NCBI RefSeq assembly: GCF_000014805.1
Contig: NC_008570.1
Location: forward strand, 3,663,001 to 3,727,000
DNA from: Aeromonas hydrophila subsp. hydrophila ATCC 7966
GTDB lineage: Bacteria > Pseudomonadota > Gammaproteobacteria > Enterobacterales > Aeromonadaceae
DNA length: 64,000 bases
Direction: 5' to 3'
Shown here: positions 27,697-35,561 of the stretch, in pieces
Layout of the letters: every line of letters starts with the position of its first letter
Position numbering within the stretch: the stretch's first letter is position 1
The notes under the pieces: generated by a model
Databases searched by the model: none
What the model was told of the DNA's origin: nothing
The model's input: the letters and a program-made list of their open reading frames with translations, nothing else
Program-made: the position numbers and the translations under genes

Positions 27697-29036
27697 TGAG
27701 CCAACTCGACATGAACCAACTGCTTGTCCGTCTGCTGGACCAGGTCGCCGATCTCGGTGCCGAGGCGGACATCATCGCCAACCAGGACAAGGCCTTCTCC
27801 CTCAAGGCCGACAAGGGCGAGCTCAGCGAATACAAGGTCACCAGCAGCCAGCAGATCGGCATTCGGCTGATAAAAGAGGGCCGGGTCGGCATCGCCTATT
27901 CGGAGTCCCTCGACCAGTCGGCACTGGCCGCCATGCTGCAGGATGCGCTGGATGCCAGCCGCTTCGCCAAGGTGGACCCGGATCAGACCATCGCTGTGCA
28001 GCAGAGCCGGCTCACCACCGACTGCGCCGAGATCAATCAGCCCGACACCACCCCCGTGGAGGAGAAGATTGCCCTGGCCCTGCGCCTCGAGTCGGACATG
28101 CTGGCGTTGCCGGACGTGACCGGCGCCCCCTACAACAGCTTCTTCGAGGGAGAGGGTCGGCTGTGGCTCGCCAACAGCCAGGGCAGCCTCTGCCAGCATC
28201 AGGCGTTCAGCGTCGGCTGCTACAGCTCCGCCCTCATCGAGCGCGACGGCCGTCAGTCCATGTTCTCCCAGGGGCAGTATGAACGCCGCTTCGATGCACT
28301 GGACAGCCAGACCCTCATCCGCCAGATCCACGCCGTGGCCGACGGCCTGCTGGCGGGAGAAGCGGTGCCGAGCGGCCACTACAGCGCCATCTTCGACACC
28401 AATGCCCTGGCCAGCCTGTTCGGCTGCTTCCAGGCCGCGCTGTCGGGCAAGTGGGCCCAGCAGGGGATCAACCCCTGGCGCGACAAGCTGGGCCAGTCGG
28501 TGGCATCCCGCTGGCTCACCCTGGAGAGCCGGGCCTATATGCCGGGCGGCATGCACATCAAGGCCTTCGATGGCGAGGGTGCCCCCACCCAGGATCTGCT
28601 GCTGATCGGCGAAGGGGAGCTCAAAACCCTGCTGCACAACAGCGCCACCGCCCACCACTTCGGCCTGGCCAGCAACGGCTCGGCGGCGCGCAGCGCCCGC
28701 AGTGCGCTGGACGTCAGCCCGCGCCACCTGGTGTTCGGGCTCGGCCCCCACAGCGAGACCGAGGCGCAAGGCGGCGAGTACCTGGAGCTGGTCAAGCTGG
28801 ACGGCCTGCACTCCGGCGCCGATGCGGTGAGCGGCGACTTCTCGTTCGGCGCCTCCGGCTTCCTGTGCCGGGACGGCGTGCGGGTGGCGCCGGTGCGCGG
28901 CATCACGGTGGCGGGCAACTTCTATCGCCTGCTGGGTGAGCTGGAAGCGGTCGCCAACGTGCTGCACCACGACGATGGCAAGAGCTTCTATGCGCCTCTT
29001 ATCCGTTTCGGCGGGCTGAGTATCGCTGGCAAGTAA
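27696..29036 (+). CDS. TldE/PmbA-type partner subunit
   Basis: Non-catalytic partner of the preceding protease, 446 residues of the PmbA/TldA modulator family. The zinc motif is absent, as expected. Family features include an N-terminal DIIANQDKAFSLKADKGE region and C-terminal LVKLDGLHSGADAVSGDFSFGASGFL, where the SGDFSFG block is conserved. The ATG overlaps the upstream stop. No RiPP precursor or maturation enzyme was seen beside the pair; the natural substrate is unknown. Confidence 0.87.
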   Translation: MSQLDMNQLLVRLLDQVADLGAEADIIANQDKAFSLKADKGELSEYKVTSSQQIGIRLIKEGRVGIAYSESLDQSALAAMLQDALDASRFAKVDPDQTIAVQQSRLTTDCAEINQPDTTPVEEKIALALRLESDMLALPDVTGAPYNSFFEGEGRLWLANSQGSLCQHQAFSVGCYSSALIERDGRQSMFSQGQYERRFDALDSQTLIRQIHAVADGLLAGEAVPSGHYSAIFDTNALASLFGCFQAALSGKWAQQGINPWRDKLGQSVASRWLTLESRAYMPGGMHIKAFDGEGAPTQDLLLIGEGELKTLLHNSATAHHFGLASNGSAARSARSALDVSPRHLVFGLGPHSETEAQGGEYLELVKLDGLHSGADAVSGDFSFGASGFLCRDGVRVAPVRGITVAGNFYRLLGELEAVANVLHHDDGKSFYAPLIRFGGLSIAGK

Positions 29037-29073
29037 CTGTATATCGAGGGAAAAAACCCCCAGCTCCCCACCC

Positions 29074-29104
29074 AAAAGCGGCGCCATCAGGCGCCGCTTT
29101 TTTA
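29074..29104 (+). terminator. Intrinsic terminator of the tldD-tldE-like pair
   Basis: AAAAGCGGCGCC / GGCGCCGCTTTT with loop ATCA and a run of six T, 37 bases after the stop. Confidence 0.9.
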
Positions 29105-29229
29105 GCTCTGGCGCCCCTCATGGGCCGCTCCTAACCTCTAGGAAGCTGTCTGCGAGCTGCCGCGAGAGGCCGTCAGCAAGGAACAGCGCCGCCGGCCGCA
29201 TCGGCCGGAACATGCTGGAGATCACCAAG

Positions 29230-29604
29230 ATGAACAATACCCTGGTCTGGGCCGACATTCCGACACGGGATCTGGATCGCGCCATGGCCTTCTACTCGGC
29301 CCTGCTCGACGTGCCGGTCACGCCGATACAGGAGGAGATCCGCTTCGCCATGCTGCGCCACGATGGCAACAACGCGGCGGCCTGTCTCGGCCCTATGGAC
29401 AAGTACCACCAGCCGGGGCACACGGGCCCCCTAATCTACCTCTCCCTTGGCCAGCGCCTGCAGGAGGCTGAACAGCTGGTGCCCAAGATCGGCGGACGGG
29501 TGCTCGAGCCCCTGCACAGCATCGGCAGCGGCCATGGCTGCCGGGTCATCATCGAAGATACCGAGGGCAACTGGCTGGCCCTCTATGCGCCTCCCGCCAG
29601 CTGA
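29230..29604 (+). CDS. VOC (glyoxalase/bleomycin-resistance fold) protein
   Basis: A single-domain protein of 124 residues with the vicinal-oxygen-chelate pattern: VWADIPTRDLDRAMAFYSALL at the N-terminus and CRVIIEDTEGNWLALYAP at the C-terminus. Function cannot be named. The start MNNTLVW was chosen because GGAG lies about ten bases upstream; a start six codons earlier is possible. A hairpin (29631-29654) separates it from the convergent L,D-transpeptidase gene. Confidence 0.82.
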   Translation: MNNTLVWADIPTRDLDRAMAFYSALLDVPVTPIQEEIRFAMLRHDGNNAAACLGPMDKYHQPGHTGPLIYLSLGQRLQEAEQLVPKIGGRVLEPLHSIGSGHGCRVIIEDTEGNWLALYAPPAS

Positions 29605-29630
29605 TGACCGGTAGCAGTGCCAGAAACAAC

Positions 29631-29654
29631 AACGGCGACCTCATGGTCGCCGTT
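29631..29654. terminator. Hairpin between convergent genes
   Basis: Perfect ten-base stem AACGGCGACC / GGTCGCCGTT with loop TCAT, between the VOC gene and the L,D-transpeptidase. No long T-run on either side. Confidence 0.5.
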
Positions 29655-29679
29655 GTGCATTAGCCAGTCTCCCCGGTCA

Positions 29680-30606
29680 TCAGACCTGCGGGTTGAGACG
29701 GGTCGGCATGCCAGTACGCTGTTCCAGCACCTGCTTGACCACATTGGAGTCGCTGTCCATGTGGGCGATGAAGCGGGTGGTGGCCTGGGTCATGGGCAGC
29801 GGCACGGAGGCGGTGGAGTTGAACTCCTCCTCGTTGCGTGACAGCGGCTCGTGCACTTCCATGTAGCGACCGCCATCCGGTTCGACCGTGGTCTTGACCG
29901 GCTGGTTGACGAACTGGACGCGAGTGCCGACCGGCACGTTGTCAAACAGGTACTTGATGTCGTCGGCGCGCAGACGCACGCAACCGCTGCTCACCCGCAG
30001 ACCGATGCCGAAGGTGGCGTTGGTGCCGTGAATGGCGTACAGATTGCCGATGTAGAGCGCGTGCAGACCCATGGGGTTGTCCGGACCGGCCGGCCAGACT
30101 GCCGGTAGGGTCTTGCCCTGGGCGGCGTAGCGGCGACGGATGTTTTCAGTCGGGGTCCAGGTCGGGTTGGCGCGCTTGCGCTCCACCTTGGTGATCCAGT
30201 TCTCCGGGGTGTTGACCCCCAGCTGGCCGATGCCGATGGGCAGCACCTGCACCACGTTCTTGCCTTTCGGGTAGTAGTAGAGACGCATCTCAGCCACGTT
30301 GATGACGATCCCTTCGCGGGGAGCGTTCGGCAGGATCAGCTGATGGGGGATGACCAGTTTGCTGCCCGCCTTGGGCAGGTAGGGGTCGACACCCGGGTTG
30401 GCTTCCATGATGTTGGTCAGACCCAACTGGAAGTCGGAGGCGATCTGCTCCAGCGGACGGTTGTCCGCGGGTACCACGTACTCCTGGTTCTCACCGATCA
30501 GACGGCTGTTGGCTGCAGGCAGCTGGTATTCAACGGCGGCGGCCTGCTGGCTGACCAGCGCCAGAGTACATAAAAGGGCCGAAGCGGCAGTGCGAAGGGG
30601 ATTCAT
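29680..30606 (-). CDS. L,D-transpeptidase (ErfK/YbiS family)
   Basis: Periplasmic enzyme forming 3-3 peptidoglycan cross-links or attaching Braun lipoprotein to meso-DAP. The 308 residues have a signal peptide (cleavage after QQAAA), a LysM-like segment ([35 protein letters not shown]) and the YkuD catalytic domain with [11 protein letters not shown] and the Cys nucleophile in [13 protein letters not shown]. Which lipoprotein or cross-link it serves cannot be told from sequence. Confidence 0.93.
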   Translation of the reverse strand: MNPLRTAASALLCTLALVSQQAAAVEYQLPAANSRLIGENQEYVVPADNRPLEQIASDFQLGLTNIMEANPGVDPYLPKAGSKLVIPHQLILPNAPREGIVINVAEMRLYYYPKGKNVVQVLPIGIGQLGVNTPENWITKVERKRANPTWTPTENIRRRYAAQGKTLPAVWPAGPDNPMGLHALYIGNLYAIHGTNATFGIGLRVSSGCVRLRADDIKYLFDNVPVGTRVQFVNQPVKTTVEPDGGRYMEVHEPLSRNEEEFNSTASVPLPMTQATTRFIAHMDSDSNVVKQVLEQRTGMPTRLNPQV

Positions 30607-30711
30607 AAAATTCCTGTGTGGTTTCCTGTACCAAGTTGGCCGACGGCCATTTCATCCTCGGTCTGGCCCGTGACGAGTCACCTTGCGTCCGAGGTCGATT
30701 ACCGAGCGCGC

Positions 30712-30740
30712 ATTCTTTCCTGAGTCGGCCAAAAATTCAA
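30712..30740 (-). promoter_or_regulatory. Candidate promoter of the L,D-transpeptidase gene
   Basis: On the minus strand TTGAAT (30740-30735), a 17-base spacer and AAGAAT (30717-30712), about 105 bases upstream of the start. It matches sigma-70 consensus moderately. The rest of the 278-base gap to the glycosyltransferase shows no gene. Confidence 0.4.
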
Positions 30741-30884
30741 CGTCGGGATCGCTCTTTTTGCATGAAAAAGCGCATCCGGCGCCGCTGACGCCGCCTCTTG
30801 TCACCCTGGCCACCCTAGCAGCCACAAACTGAGCGCAAGCTGAACAACAAGGAGGCCATCGAGCCCCCCTGTTTCATCACGGGA

Positions 30885-32168
30885 TCACCCTTGCCCGCCG
30901 AGCAGGGCCGTCACCGCCCCGGCGATGGCGGCGCGGGCATCGAGCGTGGCCATTTCGTCGGCCAGCAGCCGGGCCCTGGCCCGATAGCGCGGCTCGTGCA
31001 CCAGCTTGCGCACCGCCGCCGCCACCGCGTCCGCCGTCGGCTCGTTGCTGTGCAGATTGATGCCGGCACCGCTCCACGCCACCCGGGTGGCCACCTCCGC
31101 CTTGTCCTCCCCGGTGCCCGCCACCACCAGCGGCACCCCGTGCGCCAGCGCGGCCTGTACCGAGCCATAACCACCGTTGGTCACCAGCACGGCGGCGCGG
31201 GGCAGCGCCAGCTCGAACGGCACGTGTTCGGTGACGATGGCATTGGCCGGGACGGCGGCGCCCAGCCGCGCCGGATCCCGCCCGCCGGTGGTCAGCAGCA
31301 GTTGCAGTTCGTCGCCGGCCAGCCCCTGCATGGCCGGGATCAGCAGTTGCCCCAGATCCACGTTGGCCAGGGTGCCCTGGCTGACGATGACCAGCGGCCG
31401 CTCATCGAGCCGCTCCCACCAGGGCGGTGGCGTCAGCTCAATCCGGGGTGGCAGCAGCGGGCCGACATAACGGATCACCCCCTCCAGCTCCGGCCGCTCG
31501 TATTCAAAGCCGGCGCAGGAGAGCTGCAAAAAGGCATCGGGGGCCGTCACCATCACATCGGTGAAGGGAGCCGTCAGCGGCGGCGCCCCCGCCTCGGCCA
31601 GCGCGGCATCGAAGCTCTGCTGTACCTCCCTTTGCAGTTGCCGGGTCGGCTCATCGAGCCAGGGCAGCTCGCCAAGGGAGCGGCGCAACTCGGGCGGAAT
31701 GCGCGGGCCGTAGAAGATGGCATCCGGGCTCGAGAAGGAGACCGGGTTCACCCCCAGCATCAGGATGGGAAGGCGCCGCCCGTCCCTCTGCTGCAACAGC
31801 GGCAGCACCCCGTAGAAGCCGTTCTCCACCAGCAGCAGATCCACCCCCTCCGTCGCGAGCAGCGCCCGCAAATGGCTATCGTGCTGCGCCATGGGGGCGG
31901 CGAAGAAGCGCTTGAGTGCCAGCGCCATCTGGGCGGCGCCGCTCAGGCTGGCCCGCTCGGGAAAATGCCGCTCCAGCGCCCGGTAGTCAAAGTCCACCTC
32001 GGGGGCGAAGGGCACGAATTCGGCACCGGCTGCGCGGATGCGCTGCTCGAACAGGGCGCCGCACAGCATCAGCACTCTATGCCCCTCCTCCACCAGCAGA
32101 CGGGCCGCCGCCAGCATGGGATTGACGTGGCCCGGGGTGGCGGTGGCCGCCAGCAAAATGGTCGCCAT
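30885..32168 (-). CDS. GT1-family glycosyltransferase of the isonitrile cluster
   Basis: UDP-sugar-dependent glycosyltransferase with the GT-B fold, 427 residues. The N-terminus ILLAATATPGHVNPMLAAARLL is the acceptor-side motif, and the C-terminal donor-binding block reads HVPFELALPRAAVLVTNGGYGSVQAALAHGVPLVVAG. It resembles macrolide/flavonoid-type glycosyltransferases. The ATG overlaps the isnB-like stop (TGATG), so it is the third gene of the operon. In rhabduscin/byelyankacin pathways a glycosyltransferase of this kind attaches a sugar to the tyrosine-derived phenol; sugar identity here is unknown. Confidence 0.88.
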   Translation of the reverse strand: MATILLAATATPGHVNPMLAAARLLVEEGHRVLMLCGALFEQRIRAAGAEFVPFAPEVDFDYRALERHFPERASLSGAAQMALALKRFFAAPMAQHDSHLRALLATEGVDLLLVENGFYGVLPLLQQRDGRRLPILMLGVNPVSFSSPDAIFYGPRIPPELRRSLGELPWLDEPTRQLQREVQQSFDAALAEAGAPPLTAPFTDVMVTAPDAFLQLSCAGFEYERPELEGVIRYVGPLLPPRIELTPPPWWERLDERPLVIVSQGTLANVDLGQLLIPAMQGLAGDELQLLLTTGGRDPARLGAAVPANAIVTEHVPFELALPRAAVLVTNGGYGSVQAALAHGVPLVVAGTGEDKAEVATRVAWSGAGINLHSNEPTADAVAAAVRKLVHEPRYRARARLLADEMATLDARAAIAGAVTALLGGQG

Positions 32169-33043
32169 CACGCCGCCCCTTGCGGCGCCAGCGCCGGGTT
32201 GAGGCAGACCGGGCTGGCCTGGATGTGGACCCGCTGGATGTGGCGGGCGGAGCGGGCGGTGAACCCCTCGCGGCCGTGCAGCAGACCGAGGTTGTCGGCG
32301 ATCACCACGTCTCCCCCTTGCCACTGGTGGGCATAGAAGTAGCGCGGATCGTAGAGCCGCTGGTGCAGATCCTGCACGAAGGCGGCCTGCTCGGCCGGTG
32401 CCACCCCTTCGATCTCGAGGGCATGCTGATTGAGAAAACGTACCCCCTCGCGCGGCGGCTCGTTGTAACGCAGCACCGTCTCGCCGCTCACCGGGTGGGG
32501 CACCAGCAGTGGCGAGCGCACCTGGCCGCCGTAGTGCACCACCTGCTTGATGCGATAGGTGATGTGCACCCGCTCCCAGCGGGCCAGCCGCTCGCCGTCG
32601 AGCTCGGTGAGCAATTGGCGGGTATTGATGAAGGTGGTGCGCCCCCCTTCGTCCACCGCCGGGGCGTGCACGCAGTGAAACAGCTGGAACTCGGGCAGGG
32701 TCGGCTTGTACATGCCGTCCCAGTGCAGCGGCACATAGCTGGAGTCGAAGATGTGGTCGGTGGCGTTCTCGTGCTCTTTCACATCCAGCACGGCGCCGAA
32801 GGGCCACATCATGATCTCGCCCCACCCCTCGCCGTAGCGGGTCAGCCGCTCGGGATCGGTGAAGCCGGACTCGAATCCGCGCAGGATCAGCACGCCGTGG
32901 CGGCGGGCCAGTTCGCGCAGCGCCTCGATAGCCAGGCTCTGCACCGGCTGGGCGTTGCGGGCCGGTTCAATCAGCAGGCCGAACGGGGTCTGTGGCAGGA
33001 TGCGGCAGCGCTCGCCGCCGAGGGTAACGATGGATGCAGTCAT
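32168..33043 (-). CDS. isnB: Fe(II)/2-oxoglutarate oxygenase, IsnB/PvcB type
   Basis: TauD/TfdA-family oxygenase of 291 residues. The iron ligands are visible as HWDGM (His-x-Asp, near residue 108) and the distal His in NLGLLHGREGF, with the 2-oxoglutarate Arg in RSARHIQR. In isonitrile pathways IsnB/PvcB acts on the isocyano derivative of Tyr or Trp made by IsnA, giving oxidative decarboxylation to a vinyl isonitrile (or desaturation in PvcB). It lies ten bases after the isnA-like gene with a good AGGAG site. IsnB versus PvcB chemistry cannot be decided by eye. Confidence 0.88.
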   Translation of the reverse strand: MTASIVTLGGERCRILPQTPFGLLIEPARNAQPVQSLAIEALRELARRHGVLILRGFESGFTDPERLTRYGEGWGEIMMWPFGAVLDVKEHENATDHIFDSSYVPLHWDGMYKPTLPEFQLFHCVHAPAVDEGGRTTFINTRQLLTELDGERLARWERVHITYRIKQVVHYGGQVRSPLLVPHPVSGETVLRYNEPPREGVRFLNQHALEIEGVAPAEQAAFVQDLHQRLYDPRYFYAHQWQGGDVVIADNLGLLHGREGFTARSARHIQRVHIQASPVCLNPALAPQGAA

Positions 33044-33053
33044 GGGAAACTCC

Positions 33054-34028
33054 TCAGGCAGCGGCCTGCTTGCCGTTGATCAGGTAGTGGCTCGGACGGC
33101 CGTGGATGTGGACCAGCTCATGCTCCATCGCCAGCACGTCGCGCCGCTTCATCAGCACGAACTGGCCATCCAGATTGGCCGCCACCCCGTGCCAGGGGGT
33201 GAGCCAGTCATCCCGGGTCGGCAGCATGTGGATGCCCATCTTCAGGCTGTGGCTCGCCTGGGGGTGGATGGAGAGACGGATCGCCTCGGGGAAGCGCTCC
33301 GCCAGCAGGTTGCCCCAGGCGCGGCTGCGCTGGATCACCGCATGGGTGCGCGCCTTGGCATCCCGCTGCAGCGCCGTGTTGGAGAGCGGGGTATCCGGCA
33401 ACTGGCTGTCTTCATAGAGGAAGCGGGTCATGGCGCGATAGAGGCGAATGCCCTCCTCGGTGCTTCTTACCTCTTCCGTTATCTGTGCCAGCGGCTCGGC
33501 ATAGCGCTCTACCAGCTGTTCGCGCAGAGTGTCGAAGTCGCGGCTGGCGCAAAACTCGGCCATGCCCGCCACCATCCCTAGGTGGAAGACCCCGAGGTGG
33601 GTCGCCCCCAGCTCCAGGATCAGCTGCTCGATGTGGGCTTGATAGGCGTCGATGGCCGGGTCCGCCACCCGGATGAGGTCACCGAACACGTGGCCGTCCG
33701 AGCAGATGAGGATCCGCATGCCGGGCGCGTAGTGCAGCTGGATGCGCTGGCAGAGGTGATTGAGAAAGCTGAGGGAGAGCCGCTCCGCCATGTCCGGCAG
33801 GGTACCCAGCACCTTGTTCGGATTGGGTGACTTGGTGGGGAAGGCGGGCAGCACGCAGGTGATGGTCTCGCCCCGCTCGATGAAAGCCTGCAGACGGGGG
33901 ATCTGGATGGCGGCCACCTCGGCTTCCTCCTGCTGCCGATCCAGAATGGGATCGGGGAAGCGGCGGCGATAAGGCAACAGCTCGGCAAATATATTTTGGG
34001 CAATATGATGGGAAGATAAACCACTCAT
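33054..34028 (-). CDS. isnA: Isocyanide synthase, IsnA/PvcA (DIT1_PvcA) family
   Basis: Converts the amino group of an aromatic amino acid to an isocyanide using a carbon from ribulose-5-phosphate. The 324 residues show family blocks CVLPAFPTKSPNPNKVLGTLPDMAE, ILICSDGHVFGDLI, AVIQRSRAWGNLLAERFPEAIRLSIHPQ and the C-terminal TPWHGVAANLDGQFVLMKR. The start has AAAGGAG eight bases upstream. It is the first gene of isnA-isnB-glycosyltransferase, the layout known for rhabduscin biosynthesis in Xenorhabdus/Photorhabdus. Tyrosine is the likely substrate because a glycosyltransferase follows (a phenol is needed), but this is inference. Confidence 0.92.
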   Translation of the reverse strand: MSGLSSHHIAQNIFAELLPYRRRFPDPILDRQQEEAEVAAIQIPRLQAFIERGETITCVLPAFPTKSPNPNKVLGTLPDMAERLSLSFLNHLCQRIQLHYAPGMRILICSDGHVFGDLIRVADPAIDAYQAHIEQLILELGATHLGVFHLGMVAGMAEFCASRDFDTLREQLVERYAEPLAQITEEVRSTEEGIRLYRAMTRFLYEDSQLPDTPLSNTALQRDAKARTHAVIQRSRAWGNLLAERFPEAIRLSIHPQASHSLKMGIHMLPTRDDWLTPWHGVAANLDGQFVLMKRRDVLAMEHELVHIHGRPSHYLINGKQAAA

Positions 34029-34583
34029 TATTCCGGCTCCTTTGGCAGGATAAAAATCAATAAAGATGACTCTTTATCAATGCGTCCAGTCTCTGTCGTT
34101 ATTATTTTTGTATCCGTTTGCTACCCAAACGAATCGAGAGGGGACAGTAGCCGAGATGAAGTCAGGCTATCAATTCGCCATTGATGTAAACAGATTCAAC
34201 CCGCAGCGAATAATCTATTTCGCATAAGTTAAGCTGAACTATGCATATGAATAAAAACAGATTTTATTTAAATTGATGCGTATCAAATATCACCAACAAG
34301 AAAAGTTCCCCAACCGCTTTATTATTCAGTCACAATTTGACTCGTGGATTATTTAGCACAACTTAATAGTGATATTTTTTCATGGCGGCAATCCTGACCA
34401 TTTCGCTGTAAATATCGCAAATAATTATCCATCTACATATTAAGCAGACGAACGGAGTGCAGCCACCGCCGCGCAAAAGGGGAATGAGCGGGCGAAATGA
34501 CCCGTCGCAGATCTGCTGCGCCATCGCCATGCGCTTTCATGGTGGCGACCCCGATCGGGGCCGCAATGGTGTGCAAAGCGCGC
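34029..34583 (-). promoter_or_regulatory. AT-rich 555-base upstream region of the isonitrile cluster
   Basis: No gene seen. From 34029 to about 34450 the base composition drops sharply to AT-rich, unlike the flanking GC-rich genes, typical of regions bound by H-NS-like silencers and of acquired clusters. It contains the FNR-type box at 34273-34286 and several possible -10 elements on the minus strand (for example TATTCA at 34253-34248). Bases 34450-34583 return to high GC and hold the end of the patatin-like gene transcript. Confidence 0.55.
34273..34286. promoter_or_regulatory. Perfect FNR-type box upstream of isnA
   Basis: TTGATGCGTATCAA matches the FNR consensus TTGAT-N4-ATCAA at all ten defined positions. 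Its centre is about 250 bases upstream of the isnA start. If functional it would make isonitrile synthesis respond to oxygen; an AT-rich background raises the chance of a random match. Confidence 0.55.
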
Positions 34584-35420
34584 CTAAGCGCTCCCCAGAT
34601 AGTCGAGGGCCGCCTGCCAGCCCATTTGGTAGCCCTGCTCCAGCCGCCCCTTGTCTGTGGTCATGCGGCCGACCCGAAAACCCGCCGGCGGCACTATGAC
34701 CCGGATGCGGCAATCGGCCGGCGGCTGGCGGATGAAGTCGATGGCATCGTTGTAGCTTTGATGACGCGACAGGCTGGCGCGAGCCAGGGCCGGCGTCTCG
34801 CGCAGCAGATAGCGATGCAGGGCGGGCAGACGCGGCGCCCGCTTGCGATAACCCAGCGGGCGGGAGAGCACCACAGTGATGTCGCGCGCCCCCTGCTCAT
34901 AGGCGTGGCGCACCGGAATGGAGTCGGCCACCCCGCCGTCCGTCATGGCCTCCCCGTCGATGCGCACGAAGTCCCGGTAGACCAGCGGCACCGAGCAGGA
35001 GGCCTTGATCTGCTGCTCCAGCTCGGCGGCGTTGGCCTTGAGGTAGGCGGCCTGGCCATCCGCTACCCGGGTGGCCACCACGGTCAGCGGCACCGGGTTG
35101 GCGGCAAAGCGCGCCAGATCGAGCCGACACTCGCGGATGGTGATCGCCCACAGCCAGTCGAGATCGAGCCAGTGGCCGCCGCGCAAGAACTTGGCCAGGT
35201 TGATGAACTCGGGGCGGCAGGAGTAGTCGGTGATGACGTTGTGGTTGCGCCCCTGCTGACCGGCCAGAAAGGCCGCCAGATTGACCGCCCCGGCCGATAC
35301 CCCGATGCAGTGATCAAACGCCGTGCGGCCCTTGGCCAGAAACGCATCCAGCACCCCGGCGGCGAAAATGCCGCGCATGGCGCCCCCCTCGACCACCAGG
35401 GCCGTCTGTCGCCGACTCAT
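34584..35420 (-). CDS. Patatin-like phospholipase family protein (YjjU type)
   Basis: Predicted lipid acyl hydrolase of 278 residues. The oxyanion-hole motif is VVEGGAMRGIFAAGVLDA, the nucleophile elbow GVSAGAVN (G-x-S-x-G) and the catalytic Asp lies in MTDGGVADSIPV (DGG). The start follows a strong GGGGAGG site; the longer frame has none. No signal peptide. It resembles the YjjU group of cytoplasmic patatins. Substrate unknown. It is upstream of isnA on the same strand but separated by 555 bases. Confidence 0.9.
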   Translation of the reverse strand: MSRRQTALVVEGGAMRGIFAAGVLDAFLAKGRTAFDHCIGVSAGAVNLAAFLAGQQGRNHNVITDYSCRPEFINLAKFLRGGHWLDLDWLWAITIRECRLDLARFAANPVPLTVVATRVADGQAAYLKANAAELEQQIKASCSVPLVYRDFVRIDGEAMTDGGVADSIPVRHAYEQGARDITVVLSRPLGYRKRAPRLPALHRYLLRETPALARASLSRHQSYNDAIDFIRQPPADCRIRVIVPPAGFRVGRMTTDKGRLEQGYQMGWQAALDYLGSA

Positions 35421-35561
35421 CTCGCCTCCCCGTTTTTGCTCTGTGAATGGTCTCACACTTTGGCCCATTCAGAGCCCGGCTGCCGGCCGGGATCCCTATA
35501 ATGGGCACGCCTTCGCTCCCCATGAGAAAGGTATAACTTATTGATGCTACGGAATATTACA

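Noticed and set aside
30885..34028. Isonitrile cluster as pyoverdine (pvc) genes
   Set aside because: PvcA-type proteins were first linked to pyoverdine, but the family makes isocyanides, and no siderophore NRPS genes are present here.
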